Assembly: GCF_029051725.1 (NCBI RefSeq)
Contig: NZ_JAACFU010000014.1
Coordinates: 62,001-126,000, forward strand
DNA: 64,000 nt
Source of the DNA: Bradyrhizobium sp. CSS354
Lineage (GTDB): Bacteria; Pseudomonadota; Alphaproteobacteria; Rhizobiales; Xanthobacteraceae
Reading direction: 5' to 3'
Under the pieces are notes generated by a model, which saw only the letters and a list, made by a program, of their open reading frames with translations, did not search any database and was not told where the DNA came from. Of this stretch, positions 33,282 to 43,342 are shown one piece after another. Numbering within the stretch: position 1 is the first letter of the stretch; every line of letters starts with the position of its first letter. The translations under genes were made by a program, and so were the position numbers.

Positions 33282-33355
33282 TGGAGGCCACGTCGGGACT
33301 CGAACCCGAGTAAACGGTTTTGCAGACCGGCGCGTAACCACTCCGCCACGTGGCC
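33282..33355 (-). tRNA. tRNA-Cys (GCA)
   Basis: Reverse strand GGCCACGTGGCGGAGTGG through the T-loop GGTTCGAGTCC to CGTGGCC-T-CCA forms a full cloverleaf. The anticodon stem-loop is CCGGT-CTGCAAA-ACCG, giving anticodon GCA, with encoded CCA. Confidence 0.97.
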
Positions 33356-33410
33356 CCAACGAGGGCGGAGCAATATAGGGGATCACGGGTTTAGGCAACC
33401 CCGACTGGAG

Positions 33411-34145
33411 TCAGGCTCGCTTGCTCCGCCGGACACCGCGCCGGCGGTCCTTCACCGGCGGCTTCGGAGCCAGTTCGGGCATCTCGACCTGGACCTCGCG
33501 GTAGCGGGTTAGCATCCGTTCGAAACTGGCATTCAGCGTCTCCGCGATGTCCGGGCGCTTCTCCAGAACGGAGAGGATCGTGGCTGCGGCCTCGATGGTC
33601 GACAGTCCGTCCTTCCGAGGTTCCTTGCGCAGCCGGCCGTAGCGCGACGGGGCCGCCGGGTTGAGGATGACGCGCTGGCATTTCAGCATCCACGGGTTGC
33701 GCCACCACAGCGCCTTGGCCTGGCTCCAGGTGCCGTCGAGCAGCACTACGCCTTCGAGCTTGCCGAGGAGCGCGCGCTGGTTGTCCGCGACCTCGCCCTT
33801 GCGGTTGAGCGCCAGGATTTCGCCCTCGGCCTCGAGATCGGCGGCGTGCGCCGAGCCGAGATAGAGCACGGCCCAGTGCGAGGCGTTCTCAATCGGCTGC
33901 GCCAGCGCCTTGGACAGGCTCGGCCAGGACAAGCCGACCCGCAGCGTGGCACCTTCGAAATGCTTCGCAAGCAGCCGGGCGGTACCGAGCGCCCTGTCCT
34001 GCTCCTGCGGATGCTGAAGGATCAGGAGCGAGAGCCGGTTCTTGATCGGCGTGACGCTGTCGCAGATGCACAGCGGCATCGGCTTCTGGCAGTACGGGCA
34101 TTCGGGGATCGGATCGGCCGGCGCGGCGGCGGTGGGGTTCGACAT
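33411..34145 (-). CDS. DTW-domain protein (tRNA-uridine aminocarboxypropyltransferase, TapT family)
   Basis: 244 residues. An N-terminal Cys cluster, CPYCQKPMPLCICD, is followed by LLILQHPQEQDRALGTARLL and the DTW-type motif VLLDGTWSQAKALWW near residue 148, then SRYGRLRKEP. DTW-family TapT/TuaA enzymes add an aminocarboxypropyl group to uridine (acp3U) in tRNA using SAM. ATG 34145 was preferred to 34181 because the conserved region begins right after it. Basic C-terminal tail (RRRGVRRSKRA). Confidence 0.88.
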   Translation of the reverse strand: MSNPTAAAPADPIPECPYCQKPMPLCICDSVTPIKNRLSLLILQHPQEQDRALGTARLLAKHFEGATLRVGLSWPSLSKALAQPIENASHWAVLYLGSAHAADLEAEGEILALNRKGEVADNQRALLGKLEGVVLLDGTWSQAKALWWRNPWMLKCQRVILNPAAPSRYGRLRKEPRKDGLSTIEAAATILSVLEKRPDIAETLNASFERMLTRYREVQVEMPELAPKPPVKDRRRGVRRSKRA

Positions 34146-34186
34146 GGTCGCCGCTATACGCTCTGCACGGCGGTTCAACAACCCGC

Positions 34187-37100
34187 CTATTCCGCCGGCG
34201 CGGCCAGCGGGCGCGGCTCGCGGCGCCGCCGCAGGCGGTCGATCAGCAGGTAGATCACGGGCGTGGTGTAGAGCGTCAGGATCTGCGAGACGAACAGCCC
34301 GCCGATGATGGTGATGCCGAGCGGACGGCGCAGCTCCGTGCCGGGGCCCGTCGCGACCACCAGCGGAATGCCGGCAAACAGCGCCGCCATGGTCGTCATC
34401 AAGATCGGGCGGAAACGCGCCTGGCAGGCCTCGAAGATCGCCTCCGCCGACGACAGGCCGCGCTGGCGCTCGGCATCGAGCGCGAAATCCACCATCATGA
34501 TGCCGTTCTTCTTGACGATGCCGATCAAGAGGATGATGCCGACGAACGCGATCACCGTCAGTGGCGTGTTGGTGAGCTGCAAGGCCAGCAGCGCGCCGAG
34601 GCCCGCCGAGGGCAGCGTCGAGATGATCGTGAGCGGATGGGCGAGGCTCTCGTAGAGCACGCCGAGCACGATATACATCGCCACCAGCGCGCCGAGGATC
34701 AGGAGCGGCTGGCGGCCGCTGGTCTTGGCGAAATCGCCGGCATTGCCGTCAAAACTGCCGCGGATGCCTTCCGGCATGTGCAGTTCCTCGACCGCGCGCT
34801 GGATGTTCTGCGTTGCGGCCTGGATCTGCACGTCCGGCAACAGATTGAACGATACCGTGGTCGATGGGAACGACTGCGAATGATAGACCGCGAGCGCGGC
34901 GAGCCCGCGCGTCGCATGCACCACGGCCGACAGCGGCACCTGCGCGTCGCCCGCTCCGGCGACATAAATGCGTTCGAGGTTGGATGGGTCGACCTGGAAT
35001 TTCGGGTCGATCTCCAGCACGGTCATGTACTGGTTGCGCTGGGTGTAGATGATCCCGATCTGCCGCTGCGAGAACGCGTTGTTGAGCGCGTTGTCGATAT
35101 CTTGGACGCGGACGCCGAGTGCCGAGGCCTTCTGGCGGTCGATCGACAAGGTCAGTTGAAGCCCGCCGGGATCGCGGTCGCTGGAGATGTCGGTGATGCC
35201 CTCGACGCTCTCCATGCGCTTAGCCACGATCGGCGCCCACTTCTGCAACAGGCCGAGGTCGGTGCTGGTCAGCGTGTACTGGTAGTCGGAATCGCTCTGC
35301 CGTCCGCCGGCGCGCACGTCCTGGGCGGCGAACATGAACAGGCGGATGCCGGGCACCGGGTATAACGCCCGCCTGAGGCGGTCGATCACCACCTGCGTCG
35401 AGACGTGGTCGCGCTGCTCCGGCGGCTTCAGGCTGATGAACATGGTGCCGCGATTGGACGTCGCGCCGCCCGGCCCGCCGCCGCTGCCGACGGTGGAGCC
35501 GATGCCGGCCACCGCTGGATCCTGCATCACGATGTCGGCGAGCCGCTGCTGCAGGCTCAGCATAGACTGGAACGAGATGTCGGCCGAGGCACGTGTCGCG
35601 CCGATGACGAAGCCGGAATCGTCGGTCGGGAAATAGCCCTTGGGCACCTTGATATAGAGCGTCACCGTCAACGCAATGGTGGCGAAGAACACCAGCAGCG
35701 TCAGCAGCGGATATTCCAGCACGGTGCGCAAGGTGTGGGTGTAAAAAGCGACGATGCGCGACAGCGAGCCCTCGATGATCCGGTCGAACAGGGTCGCCGT
35801 GCCGGACGTGGTCTGCCGGATGTAGTGCGCGCAGATCATCGGCGTCACCGTGAGCGACACCAGGGTCGAGACCAGGATGGCGAAGGTCAGCGTCAGCGAG
35901 AACTCGCGCAGCAGCCGGCCGACGATGCCGTCCATGAAGATCAGTGGCGTGAAGGCCGCGATCAGCGACAGGCTGATCGACACCACGGTGAAGCCGATCT
36001 GCCGGGCGCCGTCCAACGCCGCCTGGAGCGGGCGCATGCCGTGCTCGAGATTGCGGTACATGTTCTCGATCATGACGATGGCGTCGTCGACCACGAAGCC
36101 GACGGAGATCGCCAGCGCCATCAGCGACAGATTGTCGATCGAGAAGCCGGCGACCCACATGCCGGCGCAGGTTCCGGCCAGCGCCAGCGGCACGGAGATT
36201 CCGGCCGCGATCGTCGGCGTGAGCCGCCGCAGGAACACGAACACGACGACCATCACGAGAATGGCGGTCGCGAACAAGGTCCACTGCATGTCGAGCACGC
36301 TGGCGCGGATCGTACTGGTGCGGTCGACCAAGGTGGAGATATCGACGCCGGCCGGGATCCATTGCTTCAGTGCGGGGATCAGCGCCTTCACCCGGTCCAC
36401 GGTGTCGATGACATTGGCGTCGCCCTGCTTGGTGATTTGGATCAGCACCGCCGGCTGCTTGTTGAACCAGGCAATGGAACGGGCGTTGCGGACGGAGTCC
36501 TCGATGTCGGCGACGTCGGCCAGCCGGACGAAATTGCCGTTCGCGCTTTTCATGACGATATCGCGGAACTCTTTCGCGGTCCGCATCTGCCTGTTGAGGG
36601 CCAGCGTCTCGCTCTGGCGCTCGCCGTTGAAGATGCCGACCGGACCGAGCGGGTTGGCGTTGATGATCGCGGTCCGCACGTCGTCGGTGGCGATGCCGGC
36701 GTTGGACAGCGCGACGGGGTTGAGCTGCACCCGCACTGCGGGCTGATCGGCGCCGCTCACGGTCACGTCGCCGACGCCCGGCACCTGCGAGATACGCTGC
36801 GCCAGAACCGTATCGGCGACGTCGTAAATCGCGCTCGCCGACAGCGTCTTCGAGGTCAGCGCCAGCACGAATACGGGAGCGCCGGCAGTGTTGGCCTTGC
36901 GGAACCGCGGCAGCGTCGGCAAATCGCTCGGCAGATCGACCAGCGATGCGTTGATCGCCGCCTGCACGTCGCGCGCGGCCTTGTCGATGTTGCGGCCGAT
37001 GTCGAACTGGAGCTGGATGTTGGTCGTGCCGAGCGACGAGGTCGAGGTGATCTGGTTGATGCCCGATATCTCGCCAAGCCGCCGCTCCAATGGCGAGGCG

Positions 37101-37291
37101 ACCGTGGCGGCCATCACGGACGGATCGGCGCCGGGACGGCTGGCGGAAACGAAGATGGCGGGGAAATCGACGTTCGGGACCGAGGCCACCGGCAGGAACT
37201 CGTAGGCCACGATGCCCAGCAGGAACAACCCGATCGACAGCAGCGTGGTCGCGACCGGGCGCCGGATGAAGGGCTCCGAGATCGATGCCAT
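34187..37291 (-). CDS. RND efflux transporter, second pump subunit (MdtC-like)
   Basis: 1034-residue HAE1/MdtBC-type RND pump with 12 expected membrane helices. It starts SEPFIRRPVATTLLSIGLFL; helix 4 carries the proton-relay Asp pair (GFVVDDAIVMIENMYRN), and the final domain has GIVKKNGIMMVDFALDAERQ. ATG 37291 overlaps the stop of the preceding pump gene (TGATG), so the two pumps are cotranslated as in mdtBC, where they form heterotrimers. The frame is open upstream to 37567 inside the other gene but is not homologous there. Confidence 0.94.
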   Translation of the reverse strand: MASISEPFIRRPVATTLLSIGLFLLGIVAYEFLPVASVPNVDFPAIFVSASRPGADPSVMAATVASPLERRLGEISGINQITSTSSLGTTNIQLQFDIGRNIDKAARDVQAAINASLVDLPSDLPTLPRFRKANTAGAPVFVLALTSKTLSASAIYDVADTVLAQRISQVPGVGDVTVSGADQPAVRVQLNPVALSNAGIATDDVRTAIINANPLGPVGIFNGERQSETLALNRQMRTAKEFRDIVMKSANGNFVRLADVADIEDSVRNARSIAWFNKQPAVLIQITKQGDANVIDTVDRVKALIPALKQWIPAGVDISTLVDRTSTIRASVLDMQWTLFATAILVMVVVFVFLRRLTPTIAAGISVPLALAGTCAGMWVAGFSIDNLSLMALAISVGFVVDDAIVMIENMYRNLEHGMRPLQAALDGARQIGFTVVSISLSLIAAFTPLIFMDGIVGRLLREFSLTLTFAILVSTLVSLTVTPMICAHYIRQTTSGTATLFDRIIEGSLSRIVAFYTHTLRTVLEYPLLTLLVFFATIALTVTLYIKVPKGYFPTDDSGFVIGATRASADISFQSMLSLQQRLADIVMQDPAVAGIGSTVGSGGGPGGATSNRGTMFISLKPPEQRDHVSTQVVIDRLRRALYPVPGIRLFMFAAQDVRAGGRQSDSDYQYTLTSTDLGLLQKWAPIVAKRMESVEGITDISSDRDPGGLQLTLSIDRQKASALGVRVQDIDNALNNAFSQRQIGIIYTQRNQYMTVLEIDPKFQVDPSNLERIYVAGAGDAQVPLSAVVHATRGLAALAVYHSQSFPSTTVSFNLLPDVQIQAATQNIQRAVEELHMPEGIRGSFDGNAGDFAKTSGRQPLLILGALVAMYIVLGVLYESLAHPLTIISTLPSAGLGALLALQLTNTPLTVIAFVGIILLIGIVKKNGIMMVDFALDAERQRGLSSAEAIFEACQARFRPILMTTMAALFAGIPLVVATGPGTELRRPLGITIIGGLFVSQILTLYTTPVIYLLIDRLRRRREPRPLAAPAE

Positions 37292-40200
37292 CACTGCATC
37301 CCCTCGGTCGCGCCCGCGACGGGTGGCCCGCCGGATTCCGCCGGCGGCAGCGCCTGTTCGAGGCGGCGGTTGATGCGGTCGAGTGCGAGGTAGATTACCG
37401 GCGTGGTGTAGAGCGTGAGCAATTGGCTGAGCAGCAGGCCGCCGATGATGGAGATGCCGAGGGGGAAGCGCAGCTCGGCGCCGGTGCCGCTCTCGATCGC
37501 CAGCGGCAGCGCGCCGAACAGCGCGGCCAGCGTCGTCATCATGATCGGGCGGAAGCGCAGGAGACAAGCCTGCACGATCGCCTCATGCGGCGGCATGCCT
37601 TGATTGCGCTCCGCGTCCAGAGCGAAGTCGATCATCATGATCGCGTTCTTCTTGACGATGCCCATCAGCAGGATGATGCCGATCAGCCCGATCACCGAGA
37701 GATCCTGCCCGCACAGCATCAGCGCCAGGATGGCGCCGACGCCGGCCGAAGGCAGTGTCGAGAGGATCGTGATCGGATGGATGTAGCTCTCGTAGAGCAC
37801 GCCGAGCACGATATAGATCGTGATCACCGCGGCCAGCAGCAGCCAGGGCTGGCCGGCGAGCGCCTTGGCGAATTCGGCGGCGTCGCCGGCATAGACGCCA
37901 ACGATGCTGTTGGGCATCCCGATCCGGGTCTCGATGGTCTTCACAGCCTCGACGGCATCGCCGAGCGCCGCGCCCGGCGCGAGGTTGAAGCTGAGCGAGA
38001 TCGACGGGAATTGCGCCTGGTGCGAAATCGCAAGAGGCGCGGTGGTGCGGGTCAGCGTCGCCACGGCGGAGAGCGGCACCTGTGCGTTGGGCGCGCCGGC
38101 GGTCGCGCTCGCCGCGCCCGGCAGATAAAGCTTCGACAGGATCGAGGGATCGCGCTGGTACATCGGCAGCGCTTCCAGCACCACGCGGTACTGGTTGGCC
38201 TGGCCGTAGATGGTCGAGATCTGACGCTGCGCGAAGGCGTCGTTGAGCGTGTCGGTGATGCCTTGGAGGCTGACGCCGAGCTGGCCGGCGCGCGTGCGGT
38301 CGACCGTGAGCTGCGCCCGCAGACCGCCTTCCTGCGCCTCCGAGGAGACGTCGCGGAACAGCGGATCGCGCCGCATCTCGGCAACCAGCTTGCGCGCCCA
38401 TTCCGACACCAGGGCGGCGTCGGTGCCGGTCAGCGTATACTGGTATTGCGAGCGGCTCGACTGGGTCGAGATCTGCACGTCCTGCACCGGCTGGAAGTAG
38501 ACCGTCATGCCGGGGATGGCGGCCACCCGCTCCTTCAGCCGGTTGATGACGATGCTGACATCGTCGCGCCGCTCGCCTCGCGGTTTCAGCGTCATGACAA
38601 GACGGCCGACATTGGTGGTCGGATTGACCGAGCCTGCACCGATCACAGAGACCACGCCTGTTACATCGGGGTCGGCCTTGATGGCGTCGGCCGCCGCGGC
38701 CTGCCGCTTCTGCATTTCCGCGAACGAGACGTCGGGACCGGCTTCCGTCACCGCCGTAATCGAGGCGGTGTCCTGCAGCGGCAGGAAGCCCTTTGGCGCC
38801 ACGACATAGAGCGCCAGCGTCGCAATCAGCGTGGCGAAGGTGACGACTAGCGTCGCGCGCTGGCGCTCCAGCACCCAGAGCAGCGTGCGGTGATAGAACT
38901 CGACGGTGCGATCGATGAAGCGGCTGACCGCGGCCAGACCCGGCACCGCCAGCTCTTCATGGGCATGCTTGAGCAGACGCGAGCACATCATCGGCGTCAG
39001 CGTCAGCGAGACCACGGCGGAGGTCACGACCGCGATCGTCAGCGTCAGCGCGAATTCGCGGAACATGCGGCCCACGAGGCCCGACATGAACAGCAGCGGG
39101 ATGAACACCGCGATCAGCGACACCGTCAACGAGATCACGGTGAAGCCGATCTCGCTAGCGCCCTTCAGCGAAGCCTCCATCGCGCTGTCGCCGTTTTCCA
39201 TGTGGCGGACGATGTTCTCGATCATCACGATGGCGTCGTCGACGACGAAGCCGGTGCCGATGGTGAGCGCCATCAGCGACAGATTGTCGAGGCTGAAACC
39301 GGCGAAATACATGATGCCGAAGCTGGTGATCAGCGACAGCGGCAATGCCACGCCGGCGATCAGCGTGGCGCGCAGCGAACGCAGGAACAGCAGCACCACC
39401 AGCGTCACCAGCACGACGCTCAGGATCAGCGTGAACTGCACGTCGCGGACTGAGGCGCGGATGGTGACGGTGCGGTCGGAGACGATGGTCAGGTTCACGC
39501 CGGCCGGAATAGCGCGCTGGACCTTTGGGATTTCCGCGCGGATCTGGCTGACGACGTCGATCACATTGGCGCCGGGCTGACGCTGGATGTCGATGATGAC
39601 GGCGGGCGAGCCCTGGTACCAGCCGCCGGTGCGGTCGTTCTCGAGGCCGTCGACGATCTGGGCGACGTCGGCAATCGTAACCGGCGAGCCGTTACGGTAG
39701 GCGATGATGACAGGCTTGTAGGCGTCGGCGGCAGCGATCTGGTCGTTGGCGGCGATGATGTAGGATTGCTGCGCGCCGTCGAGCGAGCCTTTCGGCCCCG
39801 ACACGTTGGCATTGGCAATCGCGGTGCGCAGGTCTTCCATGGCGATGCCATAGGCAGCTAACCGCGCGAGATCCGCCTGGATGCGGACGGCCGGCTTCAG
39901 TCCGCCGAGCACAGAGACGCGCCCGACGCCGGAAATCTGGCTCAGCCGCTGCGCCAGAAGCGTGTCGGCGATGTCGCTCATCGCCCGCAACGAGATCGTG
40001 TCGGAGCGCAGCGCCAATGTCATCACCGGCGCATCGGCCGGGTTCACCTTGGCGTAGGTCGGCGGATAAGGCAGCGTCTTCGGCAGCACGCCGGCCGCGG
40101 CATTGATCGCGGCCTGGACGTCCTGGGTCGCGCCGTCGATGTCGCGGTTGAGATCGAACTGGAGCGAGATCTGGCTGACGCCGAACGAGCTCGTCGAGTT

Positions 40201-40440
40201 CATCGCCGACAGCGACGGGATCTGGCCGAGTTGCCGCTCCAGCGGCGCGGTGATCAGCGAGGCGATCACGTCGGGGCTCGCGCCGGGCAATTGCGTCGTC
40301 ACCTGCACGGTCGGGAAATCGACCTGCGGCAGTGCAGACACCGGCAGCGCGAAATAGCCGAGCAGTCCCCCGATCAGAAGCGCGATGCCGAGCAACGAGG
40401 TCGCGATCGGCCGTCGGATGAAGGGTTCGGAGACGCCCAT
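37291..40440 (-). CDS. RND efflux transporter, first pump subunit (MdtB-like)
   Basis: 1049-residue RND inner-membrane pump beginning MGVSEPFIRRPIATSLLGIA. The conserved Asp pair of helix 4 is in GTGFVVDDAIVMIENIVRH and the late motif is GIVKKNAIMMIDFALDAER. It is a paralogue of the next gene; the two together match the MdtB/MdtC pair that exports bile-salt-like compounds, novobiocin and some metabolites in enterobacteria. The substrate here is unknown. It lies 36 bp after the adaptor gene. Confidence 0.94.
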   Translation of the reverse strand: MGVSEPFIRRPIATSLLGIALLIGGLLGYFALPVSALPQVDFPTVQVTTQLPGASPDVIASLITAPLERQLGQIPSLSAMNSTSSFGVSQISLQFDLNRDIDGATQDVQAAINAAAGVLPKTLPYPPTYAKVNPADAPVMTLALRSDTISLRAMSDIADTLLAQRLSQISGVGRVSVLGGLKPAVRIQADLARLAAYGIAMEDLRTAIANANVSGPKGSLDGAQQSYIIAANDQIAAADAYKPVIIAYRNGSPVTIADVAQIVDGLENDRTGGWYQGSPAVIIDIQRQPGANVIDVVSQIRAEIPKVQRAIPAGVNLTIVSDRTVTIRASVRDVQFTLILSVVLVTLVVLLFLRSLRATLIAGVALPLSLITSFGIMYFAGFSLDNLSLMALTIGTGFVVDDAIVMIENIVRHMENGDSAMEASLKGASEIGFTVISLTVSLIAVFIPLLFMSGLVGRMFREFALTLTIAVVTSAVVSLTLTPMMCSRLLKHAHEELAVPGLAAVSRFIDRTVEFYHRTLLWVLERQRATLVVTFATLIATLALYVVAPKGFLPLQDTASITAVTEAGPDVSFAEMQKRQAAAADAIKADPDVTGVVSVIGAGSVNPTTNVGRLVMTLKPRGERRDDVSIVINRLKERVAAIPGMTVYFQPVQDVQISTQSSRSQYQYTLTGTDAALVSEWARKLVAEMRRDPLFRDVSSEAQEGGLRAQLTVDRTRAGQLGVSLQGITDTLNDAFAQRQISTIYGQANQYRVVLEALPMYQRDPSILSKLYLPGAASATAGAPNAQVPLSAVATLTRTTAPLAISHQAQFPSISLSFNLAPGAALGDAVEAVKTIETRIGMPNSIVGVYAGDAAEFAKALAGQPWLLLAAVITIYIVLGVLYESYIHPITILSTLPSAGVGAILALMLCGQDLSVIGLIGIILLMGIVKKNAIMMIDFALDAERNQGMPPHEAIVQACLLRFRPIMMTTLAALFGALPLAIESGTGAELRFPLGISIIGGLLLSQLLTLYTTPVIYLALDRINRRLEQALPPAESGGPPVAGATEGMQ

Positions 40441-40476
40441 GGGATACGCCTGCCGCTCAGGCGGCTGTTGTCGGGA

Positions 40477-41874
40477 TCATGGCTGCTTGGCTCCACTTCC
40501 CGATGCACCCGGCCCTGGTGCCGGTCCGGTCTGGCCCTTCTGGTCGCCTTCGCTGCTCTTGCGTTTGGCGCGGAACTCGCCGTCCTTATCTTGTCCGTCC
40601 TTCTGGCCGTCTTTTGCGCCCTCCTTCTTCTGGCCATCCGGCCCGCGCGAGCGCTTGCGCGGCGCGAGATCGGCCGAAGGGGTCTGGTCGTCGCGGCCGA
40701 TGACCACTTTGGAACCGTCAGACAAATTAGCAAAGCCGGTGGTGACGACCTTGTCGGTCGCCGAGAGGCCGCTGGCGATGACCGCGTCATGCTCGTTCTG
40801 TTGCGTCACCGTCACCGGCTTGGCCGAGACGATGTTATCCTCGCCGATGACATAGCTGAAGGTGCCGATCGGTCCGCGCTGCACGGCTGAGGTCGGCACC
40901 ACCAGCGCCTGCGTCAAGGTCTCGACCTTGAGGCGGACATTGACGAACTGGCCCGGCCAGAGCTGGTAATTGGCGTTGGGGAATTCGGCCTTGAGCCTGA
41001 GCGTGCCCGTGGTCTGGTCGACCTGGTTGTCGATGCCGGTGAGCTTTCCGGTGTCGATCACGGTGAGGCCGTCATTGCCGAAGACGTCCACCGCGAGCGT
41101 GCCCTTCGACGCGGCGGCATTGACGCGCATGATCTGCTGCTGCGGCAGGCTGAACCACACCGCGATCGGCTGCAATTGCGTGATCACCACGAGGCCGGTG
41201 GTGTCTGAGGCGTGGATGATGTTGCCCTGATCGACCTGGCGCAGGCCGGCGCGGCCCGAGATCGGCGCCACGATCTTGGTGTAGCTCAGCGTCGCCGCCG
41301 CATTGTCAATCGCGGCCTGGTCGGCCTTGACCAGCGCCTCGGTCTGAGCGACCAGCGCGCGCTGGGTGTCCGCCTGCTGCTTGGATCCGGCATTGGAGGC
41401 AGCTAACTGCTCGTAGCGCGTGAGGTCGATACGCTGGTTGGCGAGCTGGGCCTGGTCCTGCGCCTTCTTGGCAACCGCCTGATCGTACGTCGCCTGGTAG
41501 AGCGCCGGGTCGATCTCACCGACCACGTCACCTTTCTTGACGTCCTGTCCCTCGGTGAAATTGACCGCGATCAGCTTGCCGTCGACCTGTGAGCGGACGG
41601 TCACGGTGTTGAGTGCGCGGATCGCGCCGACGCCGTCGAGATAAACGGGAACGTCCTGGATGCGGGGTGTCGCCGCCAGCACCGGCACCGGCAGATCGGG
41701 CCGCTGGTTGCGGCCGTTCGCCTGCTGCGGCTGCTGGTGCCAAGTGGTCCAGCCGTAGTAGCCAAGCCCGCCGAGGATCGCCAGCGTGATCAGGGTCATG
41801 ACGAAGCCGCGCCCGCGCGATTTCTTCGCCGTTCCCTCCTTCGCGCCTCGCTTCGTATCCGGCTTAAAGAGCAT
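40477..41874 (-). CDS. RND efflux periplasmic adaptor (membrane fusion protein, MdtA-like)
   Basis: 465 residues. One N-terminal membrane anchor (VMTLITLAILGGLGYYG), then the lipoyl/hairpin/beta-barrel order of HlyD-type adaptors: VTVRSQVDGKLIAVNFTEGQ near residue 75, IVAPISGRAGLRQVDQGN near 165, and LWPGQFVNVRL near 275. The last 75 residues are a Lys/Gly/Asp-rich, apparently disordered tail (KKEGAKDGQKDGQDKDG), longer than usual. ATG 41874 overlaps the outer-membrane gene by 11 bp. Confidence 0.92.
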   Translation of the reverse strand: MLFKPDTKRGAKEGTAKKSRGRGFVMTLITLAILGGLGYYGWTTWHQQPQQANGRNQRPDLPVPVLAATPRIQDVPVYLDGVGAIRALNTVTVRSQVDGKLIAVNFTEGQDVKKGDVVGEIDPALYQATYDQAVAKKAQDQAQLANQRIDLTRYEQLAASNAGSKQQADTQRALVAQTEALVKADQAAIDNAAATLSYTKIVAPISGRAGLRQVDQGNIIHASDTTGLVVITQLQPIAVWFSLPQQQIMRVNAAASKGTLAVDVFGNDGLTVIDTGKLTGIDNQVDQTTGTLRLKAEFPNANYQLWPGQFVNVRLKVETLTQALVVPTSAVQRGPIGTFSYVIGEDNIVSAKPVTVTQQNEHDAVIASGLSATDKVVTTGFANLSDGSKVVIGRDDQTPSADLAPRKRSRGPDGQKKEGAKDGQKDGQDKDGEFRAKRKSSEGDQKGQTGPAPGPGASGSGAKQP

Positions 41875-43342
41875 TGACCGGTTTCTCCATCCTCGGCTCC
41901 CAGCCGCCGCCGAGCGCCTGATACAGGCTGACGATAGCAAGAAGGCGGGCAAGTTGCGCCTGCGACAGCGCGTCTTCCGCCTGGAACAGGGTCAGTTGCG
42001 TATTGAGCACGGTGACGATGTCGGCGGTGCCGGCGCGCAATTGCTGCTCGGAAAGATCGAAGGCGCGGCGGGAGGCATTGAGGACGTCACGCTGCAATTG
42101 CAGCCTGATCGTGGTCTGCTTGATCGAGAACAGCGCATTGTCGACATCGGCAAAGGACTGGATGATGGTCTTGCGGTAGGTCTGCAGCAGTTCGTCCTGC
42201 CGCGCCTTGGCGAATTCGAAATTGCCGAGGATCCTGCCGCCGTCGAAGATCGGCTGCGTCGCGCTGCCGACGAGCTGGAAGAACGCCGCATGCGGCTGGA
42301 ACAGCGAGACCAGGGCCGCGCTCTGATAGCCGCCATTGCCGGTGAGCTGGATGGTCGGAAAGAACTGCGCGCGGGCATTGCCGACGTTCGCGGTGGCGGA
42401 AGCAAGTTGTGCCTCCTGCCGCCGAATGTCGGGCCGCTGTGTCAGGAGCTCCGACGGCAGGCCGGGCGTCACGCGGGGTATAGCGATCCGGTTCAGCGAG
42501 CCCCCGAGCACGCGCACGCTCTCCGGCGGCCGCGACACCAGGACCGCAAGCGCATTGACGTTCTGGTCGAGCGTCTGGCGCAGCGGCGGCACCAGGGCCT
42601 TCTGGTTTGCGAGCACGCTCTCCTGCTGGGCAACGTCGAGATCGGTGCCGGTGCCGGCCTTGCGCCGTTCCCTGACGGCATCGAGGATGCGTTGCGCGCT
42701 CGCGATGTTGCGCTGTGAGGTCCGGATGCGATCCTGCGAGGCCAGCACCTGGAAGTAAGCGTTAGCGACGCCTGCAAGCGTGGTCAGCGCAACGACGTCG
42801 CGATCGAAGCGGTTGGCATTTGCCGTCTCTTCCGCCGTTTGCAAGGCGTCCCGATTCTGCCCCCAGAAATCGAGCTGGTAGCTCGCGCTCAGCGAAGCCT
42901 GGTAGTTGACGACCTCACGGCCGCCATTGGTGAGCCCCGAGGCGGAGGATCCGGAGGTGCGCGAATAGGCCTCCTGCCCGGTGCCGGAAAGGCTCGGCAG
43001 CAGCGCCGCACCTGCCTGCCGCGCCTGGGCGTCGGCTTGGACGATGCGCGAAACGGCGGCGGCAATGTCGAGGTTGACGGTCTGCGCCTCTTCCATCAGC
43101 TGTGTCAGCTCCGCGGAGCGGAAGCTGCGCCACCAATCAAGCGACGGCGGCGCATCCGCCTTGCCCGCGTATTTGTACTGCGTGGGAACATCGAGCGCGG
43201 GATCAGGAAGATCCTGCGTCAGCACGCAGGCGCCCGAACCCGCGGCGAGGCAAGCGACTGCAAACCAGCGCGCCGCACGTCGCGTCCGGGACGTGGCACC
43301 TGGAGACCGCCGCACGGCGATCGCAGGAACATCCTGTGTCAC
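41864..43342 (-). CDS. NodT-family outer-membrane efflux lipoprotein
   Basis: 492 residues. The lipobox-like LAAGSGAC places the lipidated Cys near residue 38. OEP domains follow, with PSLDWWRSFRSAELTQLMEEA, the AGAALLPSLSGTGQ segment and the C-terminal VLNTQLTLFQAEDALSQAQ. It forms the outer-membrane duct for the two RND pumps. GTG 43342 was chosen because it stands shortly before the signal sequence and follows a G-rich ribosome-binding site; the open frame upstream to 43525 crosses the operator palindrome. First gene of the four-gene efflux operon. Confidence 0.9.
   Translation of the reverse strand: MTQDVPAIAVRRSPGATSRTRRAARWFAVACLAAGSGACVLTQDLPDPALDVPTQYKYAGKADAPPSLDWWRSFRSAELTQLMEEAQTVNLDIAAAVSRIVQADAQARQAGAALLPSLSGTGQEAYSRTSGSSASGLTNGGREVVNYQASLSASYQLDFWGQNRDALQTAEETANANRFDRDVVALTTLAGVANAYFQVLASQDRIRTSQRNIASAQRILDAVRERRKAGTGTDLDVAQQESVLANQKALVPPLRQTLDQNVNALAVLVSRPPESVRVLGGSLNRIAIPRVTPGLPSELLTQRPDIRRQEAQLASATANVGNARAQFFPTIQLTGNGGYQSAALVSLFQPHAAFFQLVGSATQPIFDGGRILGNFEFAKARQDELLQTYRKTIIQSFADVDNALFSIKQTTIRLQLQRDVLNASRRAFDLSEQQLRAGTADIVTVLNTQLTLFQAEDALSQAQLARLLAIVSLYQALGGGWEPRMEKPVNAL

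Noticed and set aside
19383..33355. tRNA-Asn and tRNA-Cys as possible integration sites of a genomic island
   Set aside because: No integrase gene and no second copy of either tRNA 3' end was found in the window.
35405..38850. Long plus-strand frames across the RND pump genes
   Set aside because: They are antisense shadows of two highly conserved pump genes, with repetitive Arg/His/Gln-rich translations.
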